NCBI GenBank assembly: GCA_002105175.1
Contig: MCGE01000028.1
Coordinates: 459,974 to 523,973 of the forward strand
Direction of reading: 5' to 3'
Length of the DNA stretch: 64,000 nucleotides
DNA from: Absidia repens
Lineage: Eukaryota; Mucoromycota; Mucoromycetes; Mucorales; Cunninghamellaceae
Position numbers and translations under genes: made by a program. The notes below the pieces were generated by a model, which was not told the DNA's origin, did no database searches, and saw only the letters and a list, made by a program, of their open reading frames with translations. This document shows positions 11,946 through 25,010 of the stretch, in pieces (within the stretch, counting starts at the first letter, position 1; the number at the start of each line of letters is the position of its first letter).

Positions 11946-12922
11946 CTCTCATAAGGATTTGACTTGCAATTTTCTATTTCCAACATGCGGATTGCTTCCT
12001 CCTCGTATTAACCACCAATATTCAACATCGGCGGCATGAATGTTTTCTTTTCTTGATTCCTTTTCAGACAATATGGAGCAGTTCGGTCTAGTTTATCTTG
12101 TCGAATTGATATACCCACACTGTAGAGTACAGTATCGTGCGTGTAGAAAAAGATATATAAGAAAATGCTGGTGTGTGTGTGGGCACAATGAAAAAAAAAT
12201 TAAAGATTCGATCAATTTCGTGTATCTACAGTGCTGGTGCTCAGAAAATAGGAAAGTGAAAACTTCTTTATATCATCATGGTAGTTTTTTTTTTAAAAAA
12301 AAAAAGACACTGAAGAACGTATAAAAATAAACAGTGATGAATTGTTTAAAAATATGTTTATTGAAGCGTACTGGAAGCATTTACAGTAGTTCAGTCTCAT
12401 ATCATTCTTTTTCTTTTTTTTTTTTTTTTTTGTATCAAGAAATGCGGTGCATAGACTATAGAAAAGATAGTGACACAACACTGGGATAAAATTCGGGCAC
12501 TAGTTGGCCAGCTTTTCATCCATCTGTGTCCCTTGCAATATTAAAAACATATATATCCTTATACTATTCACACATAAATACAGTCACGATATAGTTTCTG
12601 TTTATTGAATGAAGATAGTACCAAAAAAGGAAGTTTCAACTCAAACTATAATATGAAGAGGCAATGATATAACTAATGAGGCAGCAAATAGGGTTGGGAT
12701 TCAGTGACACATAAGTAAAAAATGAAAGACAAAGTTTGGCAGAATAGAGAGACTTTTTTATTTTTTTCAAAAGCAACATATACAAAGCAACATATAAATA
12801 TTTTGGGCATAAACTAATCACAAATAGAAAATGATAAATCATAAAGTAATATCGATGGTGGAGAAGGAATGTAGTGAAGAAAAAAATATACGAGATCAAA
12901 CGAATGAGAGGGGACAGAAGGA
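11946..12922. other. Spacer downstream of the HSF gene
   Basis: AT-rich with two mixed A/T runs (12286-12305, 12408-12431). It carries the 3' flank of the minus-strand HSF gene. No credible coding sequence or RNA gene. Confidence 0.5.
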
Positions 12923-14390
12923 TCATTTACATTGGGGTCGTTGGGTAAGTGTAAAATCATAGTTGGTAGGGGCAGTATTATTGTTGCTGTTAGTGGTGGC
13001 GGTGGTTGTGGTAGAACTAGCAAAATCAGTTGGCGTCCGTGGAGAATATAAAGAAGTATCATCATCTGAGGCTGTTAGACCTGCAGATGTTGAAGAAACA
13101 GACGTAGCAAAAGAAGAAGTTAAAGGACCGAGACCGTTCACCGATGAATATGTGTGACTGTAGTGATGCTGTGGAGGTTGTGGGTGATTGTAAGAAGAAT
13201 GTGTTGGCAAATTTTGAGTTTTAACTGTCAATGGAGATGGAGAAGGCGGTGAGGAATAATGATGATGGAACAGCTGACGGTGATTTCGTTGCTGTTGCTG
13301 TTGCTGTTGATAATGGTGATAATGATGATGATCACTATATGGTGCTGAATTTGATGAGAGAACGTTGATATTGCTTTTCATGTGAGTGGGAAGTGGTGAT
13401 TCATGCGAAGTGACAAATATAGAAGGTGCAGTATTGCTAGCGTTTTCGAGTGATAGTCCTTCTAGGTTGAGCTCCACTGGCAATTTGCCTACAAAATAAT
13501 TTATATAATAAAAAGTAAGCCAATCAAATTCAATGGGAAGTAGGGGGGGGGAAGGTATGATACAATTTCAACTTACCACCATTTTGCTGAGATATACAAT
13601 GAGCTAATTGCTTGATAACCAATGTCTGAGATGCTTGCTTTTTCTTGGTGTCTGAGAGTTCTTTAACCACTTGATTAAAATTGTCAAATAATTGATTGAT
13701 TTGTTGAATAATATCAGTTTGAGACATTTGAATCATGTTTAGGTGAGCTTGAATATCGCCTTGAGTCTTGGTGTCCGTTTCCATTGCCTTCCGCTTGATG
13801 TCATCCAATAATTCAGGTCGTCCGCGTAAAAACTTTTGATGAGAAAATTCCCAGATTTGATTTTCTGCCAAAGTTCTGTGACCCCGAGGTGACTTGTTGA
13901 TTTTGTGGAATCCATACCTGCATTAACAGATATAAGGTAGTTGGTTAGATACATATGAGTCACCATACTTACAATTTTTTGGCCACTTACATGTTGAGTT
14001 GCCGTACAAAACTTGAAAAGTTGTTATGCTTAAAATGCTTTGGTAGTACATCCTTCGAAAAATCCATAATATTGCAGACAATAAAAGATGAGCCAACATA
14101 GTTCCATGCTATCAAATGTTGATATTGATCGTCGAGCACCATACTATGAAAAAAAAAATCAATAAATGCGAATTTGACGGGTATTTTCTGGTATTTTACT
14201 TGAATAACTTGTGTACGAATGTATTTGTATGCGTTGATTTGTGGTCTACAGGACTACTGTTGTCCCTGCACGTATTTGTTTCGCCAGTTTTTAACATGGT
14301 TGACGGATTAGAGTTGATCAAGTTGAGAGAAGGATTCAGGACACTAAAGCTTGTCAAGGAGGCAGCATCAGGGTGACGATAAGAATCCAT
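12923..14390 (-). CDS. Heat-shock-factor-type transcription regulator
   Basis: Four minus-strand exons: 14390-14200, 14143-13991, 13917-13577 and 13488-12923, giving 416 residues. HSF proteins are nuclear trimeric activators that bind nGAAn repeats. The HSF DNA-binding domain spans about residues 57-160: FVHKLFNMVLDDQYQHLIAW, then FSKDVLPKHFKHNNFSSFVR, QLNMYGFHKI and WEFSHQKFLRG. Residues about 175-230 form an amphipathic heptad region (QMSQTDIIQQINQLFDNFNQ), the expected trimerisation coiled coil. The rest is serine/threonine/glutamine-rich with short Q and H runs, typical of an activation or regulatory tail. Whether this is the essential Hsf1 or a paralogue (Sfl1-like) cannot be told from the sequence. 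A further 5' exon around 14480-14660 is possible, because a GTAAGT donor occurs there, but no matching acceptor was found. Confidence 0.9.
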
Positions 14391-14813
14391 AAAATAAAAT
14401 AAAACCGTTAAACATATAAGAAAAAATGTTTTTTTTTAAATATACGTATTAAAAAAAAAAAAAAAGAAGAAAGAGAAAGAAAAGAAGAACTTACCCGCAT
14501 CCCCTTTACACGATTTAGTGACAATGGAAGATCGAGAAAAAATTCAATGAAAATAAATTTAAGAACCGACATTTTTTCCAGTGCCAAAACTTGACCTGGT
14601 GCTACATCAGCCCAAAACCCACCACCCATCCCTCTCCATATAAATGATAACAAAACCAAATCTTAATTCATGTGAGTATTTGACTTTTATGGCACCAATG
14701 TAATATAAATACAAGTATGAAATCAGGTTTTTTATTTCAAAATACAAAACAATACGACAATAAAAATAAATAATGTATAAAAAAATGAGAGGAAGAAACT
14801 ACACTAAATAAGA
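14391..14813. other. Spacer: HSF promoter and quinone reductase 3' end
   Basis: Contains an A/T run near 14450-14470 and, on the minus strand, a GGG|GTAAGT-like donor at about 14495 that could belong to a non-coding leader exon of the HSF gene. AATAAA motifs for the oxidoreductase lie near 14765-14770 when read on the minus strand. Nothing else seen. Confidence 0.4.
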
Positions 14814-16111
14814 TCAGATCTTGCTATCCTTCTTGCCAACAGTGGCTACCACCTTCGCATAAGATTCCCGATCATTGATAGCTTTGAGCCCTTTGGGAAT
14901 ATCAGAGAAGGAATACACAGTATCATACAAGGCAGGTAAAAGTTTTCCAGATTCAAACAGTTCGAAAAGTGCCTTCCATACTTCAGGAATTCTTTCTGGT
15001 TCATTCTTGGTATAACTATCCCAGGAATGCAAAACAAAAAGTTATTAATATACTTTTAATCGATATACCTGTTGTATTTTTTATACTTACGCCCCCAATG
15101 TAATCCACTATAAAACCATCAGACAGAAAAAAGATAAGAGTCAGTTTTTTTTTTAAAAAAAAAACAAAAAAAAAGGAATGAAATCACAACAACTTACACA
15201 GCAGAGATGTTTTTCAAAAGCAGTCGATTGGCAGGAATCTTTTCAATAGTTCCTTGAGCAAACCCAATGATTAGAATACGGCCATTCCAAGCAGTACATT
15301 TGGTACTACAATGGTGTTGTGTAAGAAAACAAGAATATAGAGATCAGAAATCATGTTGTTTGTTCAATCAAGATATTTTTCTAACCTTTGTTCCACCAAT
15401 CCAACAGGATCATAGACAACATCAGCGCCATGTCCCTTTGTCACTTTTTTGACTTGATCGGTCCAATCCTTGTCACGATAGTTAATAAGATGGTCAGCAC
15501 CGAATTTCTTGGCCACTTGCAGTTTTTCTTCCGACCCAGCAGTAGCAATGACAATGGCACCCAATGCTTTGGCAATTTGCACAGCGGCAATCCCAACACC
15601 ACCAGCAGCAGCATGGACCAAGCAGTATTCACCGGCCTTCAAGTTGGCACGTAAAACCAATGCAGAATAACTAGTAGGATAAGTGATGTAGAGGCCACAA
15701 GCTTGCTCAAACGTAAAGTTCTTGGGCATAGGGAGTAATTTGCTGGCTTCCACATTCACTACTTCGGCAAAAGCACTACCTGAGCCAAATACACGATCGC
15801 CGACTTTGTATTGAGGAACCGTCGATGATTCTACCACCCCACTGAATTCTCCTCCAGGGACAAAAGGAAAAGGTGGTTTGATTTGATACCGGCCTTGAAT
15901 CTACATTCATACGAAAGAAAAAGGAAAACTGATTAGTAATTGCTTGTAAGCCATTCATTTGTCATCTTACCATAAGAGTGTCAAAGAAGTTGAGACCCAC
16001 AGCCTTGACTTTGATTTGCACTTCACCTTGCTTTGGAGCAGTGACAGAGGTTTCTTCAATAGTCATTTCTTCAGGTCCTTTCAACCACTTCTTCACAACA
16101 TAAGCTTTCAT
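14814..16111 (-). CDS. NAD(P)H:quinone oxidoreductase, MDR family (one-nt frame break)
   Basis: Five minus-strand exons: 16111-15971, 15900-15386, 15305-15198, 15107-15091 and 15015-14814. This is a zinc-free medium-chain dehydrogenase/reductase of the QOR type, which reduces quinones or enones with NADPH. Signatures are the N-terminal GroES-like fold (VGLNFFDTLMIQGRYQ), the glycine-rich nucleotide site AAAGGVGIAAVQIAKALGA, YRDKDW and the C-terminal FSDIPKGLKAINDRESYAKV. The joined exons total 983 nt, one short of a multiple of three. The break falls in the 17-nt exon, where the family motif W-G-A-Y needs six G but only five are present (15092-15096). One added base would give 327 residues, the usual family length. 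This is either an assembly indel or a real lesion; every other part is intact. Confidence 0.87.
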
Positions 16112-18521
16112 TGTTGATTGTATTCAAGATGAGTAATGTACAAAATAAGAGAGAGCGAAAAAAAAAAAAAATTCAAAGAAGGAAAAAATAGCATATTCTT
16201 CTTTTATAAATTTATTCCGCGCCCTGGTGGGAATATTGATGACTCGCTCACAAAAGCACACGCGCTGTGTTTGAAATTATGACCACTTCCCTGAACGCTG
16301 CTAAATTTTATATCGAAATTTCAAGGAGTGATATTCCAACTCATCCTAGCATCCCGCACCCGATTTTTCTTTTATTTTGATTTTTTTTATTGTTTTATTT
16401 TATTTTTTATTTCTTTCTTTTCACGCACATCTCATTTAATATAATAGTAAGTATTGGAAGCTATACCTTGGACCCAATTTATGCCAGACTTGCCCTTAGC
16501 GGGAATTAAATCGTCTTTTTTCCTATTTTAGCTGATACTGAGAGAAACAAACCATTCTATTTTTTCAAATACTACACGCCGGATCAATTGATGAATGGAA
16601 AGAAACCCTTTTGGTTTTCTGACTGGGAGAAGTAAAAATTGTTTAGAGTACGCTGATAAACATATAGATAGGTAATATGACACTGTATTGAGATAATATA
16701 CAATGAACGCTGTGATTGAAATATTCAAAGAATACCAGTAAAATAATAAAGAAAATTAAAAACTGACATATGGTTAAGCTGATGAACGATGGAATATATT
16801 ATGGTTTATGATTAATGAGGGAGGGAAGGGGATGTTCACCGAAACATAAAGCAAATCCTTTTATTTGTTTGTTTATTTATATGATGATGTCCTATGACTG
16901 TTGGATGGGCGTGAATAAAGAACATGATTGATACTGATTATCTATAAAATCACACTTTTTCGGGATACATACCAATAAAGCAAAAGGTTCGAAGGTACAT
17001 ATCATTAGGATGGATCGACATTATAGTGCTATAATATCTATTTTAAATCTGACACTATTGGGGTAAATGTGAAGGAAAGATGATTTTCATTACGATAGGC
17101 TAATTTTTTATTCAGTAAGAAATCAAGTCCCTGAACATCCTTGACGTCAATTGGCATGCAAATGTAGTTACTGTACTGTGCTTTATTTGTTTATTACTTA
17201 AGAATATATGTATGATGAAAGGTGGGCTACATACACAAAATCATATTGACAAGTATAGGATAGACTGTCCAACTATCTTTAGTATCATGTTTTGATCTAT
17301 TTTTACCAATTGATACTTTTATTCTATGCCGTAATGCATTGACAATGCTTCTATTTCTGTCTATGCTAACAAAATAGAGCAAGTATTATTTGCCATCAAG
17401 TTTCACGTCTTTGTCTCAATTGTGATTGTTCTTTGGTCTTGGCTTTTTTCTATTTAAAACACCGCCAAGCCCGAGAAACAGTGAAATCAGGTCCAGTGAT
17501 AATTATGATGACGACGTTTCTAGAAAGATTTTTTTTTTTTGGCATTTTTTCACCCTGAAAAAAGTATTCCATCAAAAAATAAAAACAGAATTCCAATTAA
17601 AGAAACGTGCTATTGACTATGGTGTTATTCTTCTAGGCTTATGATATTTATCCTAGGCCATGTGAAACTGATTTTCATACTAACAAGCGGCTGTACCACC
17701 ATATATTTTTCGTGTAACGTAAGAAAGAAGATCCTAGGTTAGGTCAGAAAGAAAGTATGGAATCATGCAAAAAAAGAATTTTTTCTATTCATAAAAAAAA
17801 AACAATACAATAAAATTACAATAATGTCAAATATTACGTTTTATTATAAACTATCATTTATAAAAATGATGTATTGGGTGAAAAATGGGGCTCATACCCT
17901 TAAGGTTTATTTGCATTTATTTGCTATCAAAAAGCCCAATAGGTCCAGACCAAACATGGTTAGCGGCAGATGAAAGAGAAAAAAAAAATACATCAGCCCT
18001 AAGAATTGGGAACAGTTACAATTGATATGATATTCATCCTCCACTTCCTCCGCCACCTTCAATTCTTCGGTGCTTGTTCAAAAAGATTATAATACACTAT
18101 CGATATGATTGATTGATTGTTTGTTTTTTCTTCTTGGAAGTTATGAATTACGTCAATACCAAGAAAAAGAAATATCGTGATGGTTTCTGAAGGACGAGAT
18201 AACGACAGTCAAGGACGGGAAAGGGGATAAACAAGATCGCCCTTTCCCGTGCCACCAAGAAAAAAAAAATCATTTGATTGGTTGGTGCCAAAAATAAATT
18301 GAACAAAGTGGATCTTCGTTTTTAAAAAGAAAACTCCCCCCTTCCTTTCTTTTTTCTCTCTCTTCACTTTTTTTTTTTTTTACTTCGTATATATCCTCTC
18401 CTTCCTATTTTCTTTCTTCCTCCTTTTTTTTTTTTTTTGTTATATATAAATATAATCCTTACACACAAACACAAGCACACACATTCGCACATATACGCAT
18501 ATACATACACATACACATACG
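16112..18521. other. Long divergent spacer between quinone reductase and mannosyltransferase
   Basis: About 2.4 kb without a credible gene on either strand. Near 18345-18440 there is a T/C-rich tract and TATATAAATATAA (about 18440-18453), a likely TATA element for the downstream gene. It is followed by CA-rich leader sequence up to the start codon. At 17090-17200 I see only scattered AT-rich sequence. No repeat copy of the dispersed family was recognised here. Confidence 0.5.
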
Positions 18522-19982
<1,461 letters not shown>

Positions 19983-21218
19983 AACTTTCTTAGTTAGTTA
20001 GTTAGTTAGTTAGTATACTGTATTTTTTTATTCTTATTTTTACCCACTTACACACTTCCTCCCTTCTCACTCCCTTTGCATACCCATTTATTCTTTATAT
20101 ATACATATATATACAGATTCCTTTTTTTTCATCTCTCACCCCCTTTGCCTTTTAGCAGAAAAGACAATTTCAAATCATCCCCCCCTTTTATTTTTTTATT
20201 CATACAGACTCATTCCAAAAAAAACAAGATAGCATGAATGAAACATTATGTATTATATAGATTACAAATAAAATCACAATTACCATATTTAATATGTCTG
20301 TTTCAAAGTGGATGCCTTGACAGGATGGATGATATCCATTGGAACAAGCACGATAGAGAAGGAATAGGTGTTAATCATATATGATGATACTGTAGTAGTA
20401 TTACTCATACTGTGATGATGTTTGTGTTGATTATAATTGGTATATCATGATAAGATGATTTCGCTGAGGGGGGGGGTGCAAGGTCAAAATGGCACAGAAA
20501 TTTCAATATCGATTGAAATCTGTAGAATAAAAGTTATATAGGATATAGAGGAGGCAGTATTGGGAAAAGGGGAAATTCTGAGGTTGTTTTGGTGTATAAT
20601 TAAGCGCAGACTACAGGAATGATCTTGTTTTGATAGATGGACATCAACAGAACTGAAAACATTATGCCGAGACTGATATTGAATGAGAAATTGAACTGAA
20701 TGGCTGACATAGATGGAAAAGTGCGCCATAATTAGTACGTGAGTAGACTTCTGACATCGTACCAGCACTTGTTGATATGTCTTACAGTGAAATGGGCGTG
20801 ACCAACACCTTAGCTGCCACTATTCTGCGCAAAACTAAGCATAATCGGAAAGATCTATCACCTGTTTCCTAACACACATTAAAACTACGTAATGCATCGC
20901 CCAAAAGGTTTATAATAATATAAATCATTGATTTTAAAAAAAAAAAAAAAAAAAAACCTTCCATTGGAGTATTTAATTCGTCTGTAGAGCAGCCAAACAT
21001 TTTTTTTTTTTTAAAAAAAAGAGCATGTATAGATAAATATATAGAACATCTTTATTCATTCATAAATAATAACAATGAAGTAAAAATAAAATAAAAGTAA
21101 TATGAATAATATAGAGACTAACTAGTAAACCTATGTGAGATATGATAAAAGGGTAAGGGAAAGGGGAGAAGAAGAAGAAAAGGAGTGGGATTGGATGGGG
21201 TGGGGGAATAGTCTATTC
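19983..21218. other. Convergent spacer between mannosyltransferase and eIF4B
   Basis: Starts with a TTAG repeat ((TTAG)6-like, 19992-20016). AATAAA at about 20267 fits the mannosyltransferase poly(A) site. A/T homopolymers occur at 20935-20956 and 21000-21019. AATAAA-like motifs on the minus strand near 21050 fit the eIF4B 3' end. No gene seen. Confidence 0.5.
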
Positions 21219-23037
21219 TTAATTCTTGTCATCATCTACTTTCAAATGTTGAATCTTGGTCTCTACACGTTCCAGCGCCTTGTTGGTGTCGACAGGTTTC
21301 GCTTGGCCAAAAGGATTCGACTTCGTGGATGAAGGTTTGGTGGTGGTGTTGGTCTTGGTTCCACCCACAGTGCGGGGCAAAAGATGCAAGCGAGGACGTT
21401 CGGCAGCAGGAGGCGGGAAATCCCGGCGACGACTGTTGTTGTTGCTAAAGGCACCGCCACTCCATGACGTATCAGATCCTCGTTGGTCGTTGAAGGTACG
21501 TTCGGGTCGTTCATAACGGTCACGGAATCCACCATGGCGTTCGGGACGGTCTTGACGTTCACGCCCAGGGAGAACCACAGGACTTTCACGACGCCATGTG
21601 CCTACATTGGTCCGATCTTGGCGTTCGTGACGTTCGTGACGTTCGTGACGTTCAGGACGTTCCGTCCGTTCCTTTGCTATAAGAAGAAAAAAATTATTGC
21701 CCGTTTTTTTTTTTTTTTTTTTTTTTTTTCTCAAATGTCTAGATAACTGTATATATGTTAAAGGGGATAGAACTTAACATACGAGGATCAGCAAGATTGA
21801 TGCGGATAGATCGGTTTTGAAGAGGCTAAAAAATATAAAACTGAACGTCAATTATTTAATCAATACATGTTACTACCTTTTTGTACTTACTTCACCATTT
21901 AATTCCAAAGCACTCTTCAGTGATTGCAGATCTTGGAATTCAATGTACCCATAACCTTTGGATCGATCGTTGTTGCGGAAGTCACGCATAATCCGAATGT
22001 GCACAATCTATTTAAAATGAGAATATCAAATTAATCACTTACATTTCACCATCATCGTCAATTCCTTTTTTTCTGGGAGTTATTTACCTTCATTTCAGAG
22101 AAGAAGTCAGCGACATCATCATCATTGACATCAAAGGACAAGTTCCCAATGTGCGCAGTAAAAGGAGGTTCACTAGGCAAGGCAACCGGATCACGAGGAG
22201 GGAAGGAGCGTTCACGGCCACGGAATCCACCACCACCTTCATGTCTATCTTCTCGGTCACCATAACGATGACCATTGCTACGAGCAGGGTTACGAGGTAA
22301 ATCATCACCACGATCTTTTTTGTCGAGTCAAAAAAAAAAAAAGAGAGAGAGAAGGGGAGAGGTTAGGAAAAGCAATGATCTTCCGTCCATCCACCTGCGT
22401 CTGTCCACTTGCTTTTTCTCTGAGCACCTACTTACCAAATCGGCCACCATTACCGCCAAAGGCACCACCATCTTCTCTGACAACTATTTCAAATTATATC
22501 AATTCGTATCCTGGTGAGTGATTATCGTATCACCCTAGTAAGTAGTCCACCGCAGCATACAATGTCCACTTCTCTGTCTCACCTACTAGCCCTCCATCCA
22601 CCCACAAAATTACCTGAAGCTAAAATAGCAAGTAATTAAATAGTAAAGACGAAGAAGAAGGTTAGTAAGCAGGTCCAACTATGCTTGTATTGTATCCTTA
22701 TCATATACTTACGAGCAGAAGGTAAATCCGACATTTCGTCAGCCCACGAGCCACTGGCTAAATAAAAACAAAAACGAAAAGTATGAGCATCAAGCAAACG
22801 CATTGGTGTACAGCTGTTGTCAGTATCTCTCTCTGTCTTTTTTTTTTTTTTTTTTTTGGTGGTGAAGGAGAAGGTAGTTTCGATTCTTACATTCATCTGC
22901 CAAGAAGTCAGACAACGACATCTTCTGTTTTTGGGCCTTCTTTTTACCAGCTATAACAAGAAACATGAGAAGGTTAGAACAATTCAACAGTTTGTGTCGT
23001 GAGACTGGGTCTTTATTTTTATATACAACTTACACAT
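21219..23037 (-). CDS. Translation initiation factor eIF4B
   Basis: Nine minus-strand exons: 23037-23034, 22950-22891, 22757-22713, 22619-22614, 22483-22436, 22314-22088, 22007-21891, 21825-21783 and 21676-21219, giving 335 residues. eIF4B stimulates the eIF4A helicase and ribosome recruitment. The N-terminus has the family hallmark KKKAQKQKMSLSDFLAD and SGSWADEM. One RRM follows at about residues 110-180: AHIGNLSFDVNDDDVADFF (RNP2), then SKGYGYIEF (RNP1) and RSIRINLADP. The C-terminus is arginine-rich with tandem RHE units and a conserved AERPRLHLLPRT motif, as in fungal eIF4B. The first coding exon carries only ATG T, and exon four only six nucleotides. Both are needed to keep the frame. 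The acceptor of exon six follows an A-rich stretch and is the least certain join. Confidence 0.88.
21610..21665 (-). repeat. In-gene 9-nt tandem repeat encoding RHE units
   Basis: The plus strand shows consecutive GACGTTCGT units, with decayed flanking units. They encode repeated Arg-His-Glu in the eIF4B tail. Repeat-number change would keep the frame. Confidence 0.8.
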
Positions 23038-24329
23038 TATCAGAAGACAGTATATTTCTTTGAAACAAAGTTTTGGGAGAAAAGAAAAAAGGAAAAAGGT
23101 ACGACCGGAATTTTACTTTATTTTCGGAGGCCAGAAAAAAGTGACTTCATCGATCTTTTTTTTTTTTTTAAAAAAAAAAAGAAAGTTGGGTGGGGGACTG
23201 GACTTTAATCCATACAGTGGGGTTACTTCATGGTTCTTCAACTATGTCGTTTTCTATATCATTTATTTATATACTAAGGATATAAATACAAAAACAGGCT
23301 GGATTTCTCATTGCTTCGCCGTTTTCTTTCTTTCTCCATCTAGGGGCGGATGGGTTTGTAAAAATGAGGAAAATTGCATTACACGGAGTTTGAACAAAAT
23401 CATGAGTGTACCCCTGGAACATCATCTAAAATTAATCTGAGACAGTGTCATTTGCACTGTGATACTACTTTTGCACGTCAAAGGCTTTCATTTTGAAGGC
23501 AGCGGTTACATCAAAAATTTGAATTTATTGCTGACAACCTTCAACGGCAGCAGGTATTTTACTCATGGTTTTATATGAGCTGGAAATGAATATATTCATA
23601 GTCCCCTTCCTGGCATGATACTTTAGACATGAAAAATGGCTGCTTTTTAAAAATCAATAATATTTACCGTAGGTCCACGCATCAAGAATAATTGCGGTTT
23701 TCCCAAAATGTATTCTCGATCGAGATATGAAATATATGATATTCTTGTGATATCGTATGGCAGACCAGCGTACCGTGAAAGCCCCATTTGATCCGACGAC
23801 AACTCTCAAGTATGCGACTAAATGGTCATTAAAGAAGAAGAAGATGAAGACGAGGGCTCACCCAATTTGACATGACATCGATTGGATGTTGCTAAACATT
23901 TTAAGAAATGTTCGTGCTGATCATTTCAATAAAAATATCGTTGATAATACCTACAAAGTCAATGAAATTAATATGATAGCCAAATTCTTAGGACATCAGT
24001 ACAAGAATATCATATCATATAGTAGACTAAAAGGACATTTTTATCTCATCGCTATCATATTTAGAAACAACTTGCGCGAATTAAACATCTCCGTAGTTTG
24101 GCTAACACAAGTGGGTAGCGTATTCACCGGTATTTAGTGAGTGTTTCCTGTAATATACCCCACAAGAAAATGAAATAAAAATAGAAAGTCAAGGTGAAGG
24201 TGCTACAAAAAAATACAGCACAATACTGTACAGTACTTTAGGTAGGCAAGAGTAGAGGTGAAAACCCCCCAAAAAAGAGTAAAGGGCATATTATACAGTA
24301 TGAACAAGAAAACAGGTCTTCTATAAATC
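23038..24329. other. Spacer upstream of eIF4B
   Basis: Holds the eIF4B promoter region and an A/T run at 23156-23180. An 83-codon open frame at 23886-24137 has no recognisable features or splice context and is not called. At about 24220-24235 there is a TACTGTACAGTACT palindrome, and a similar GTACTGCACAGTAC element lies upstream of repeat copy B. It may mark the outer part of the repeat. Confidence 0.45.
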
Positions 24330-25010
24330 ACTCACAAAAGATCAACAATAACGGTATTTCTCACTATCACATGAGTCATAGAATGGTTATCTATTAAAAA
24401 GCAATGCTTTATTGAAGTATTGAAGCATACTAAACTAAAGACGAGAGATTCATTGTCACAAGAGATCAACTGGAAGGATGTGAGAGACTAACTGGGAGTC
24501 TAATGAGAGTCCAGAAGGGATAGTAGGCTATAATCTAGAGGTGAAGTCGCTAAAGAGTATCTAATATATTACACAATGAGTAATAACGAATGGAAGGACA
24601 TTTGTTATTAGGTATAACAACTGTCAACACTAATCTACAGGCGCGATGATAAAAGAGGATCTCTTATACAGGTCATGAAAGAGGTTCGATGAGAAATTTT
24701 TTTCTTTGAAGCATGTAAAAATGGACATATTTTATTCTATATCAAACTATGGACAAACTAAGACAGAACTAAGCTAATGACGGCTTCAAAAAGCCAACTA
24801 ACGGTGCCTTCAGATCCTGAATCCAAAATGAAAGGGTTTCCCCATGCATCTTGTAATCCCTGGGCTGAAACTCCTTCTAAACTAGTCCTGACACTAATCT
24901 AAGTTCTCCATTACCCCATAGGAGACACAATTTTGAAAGAAAAAAAAGAAAATGGGCGGGTGAGAGAAAATAAATATTTCACGTAAGCGGGTTTTGAATT
25001 TTTCTGAGGT
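24330..25010 (-). repeat. Dispersed repeat, copy C
   Basis: Third long copy. Core near 24780-24900 includes AATGAAAGGGTTTCCCCATG and CTAGTCCTGACACTAATCTA. The promoter-like box is degenerate here (CACGTAAGCGGG at about 24980). AATAAA on the minus strand lies near 24732. Non-coding. Confidence 0.75.

Noticed and set aside
23886..24137. 83-codon open frame in the spacer before repeat copy C
   Set aside because: No domain, no splice context, AT-rich composition like its surroundings.
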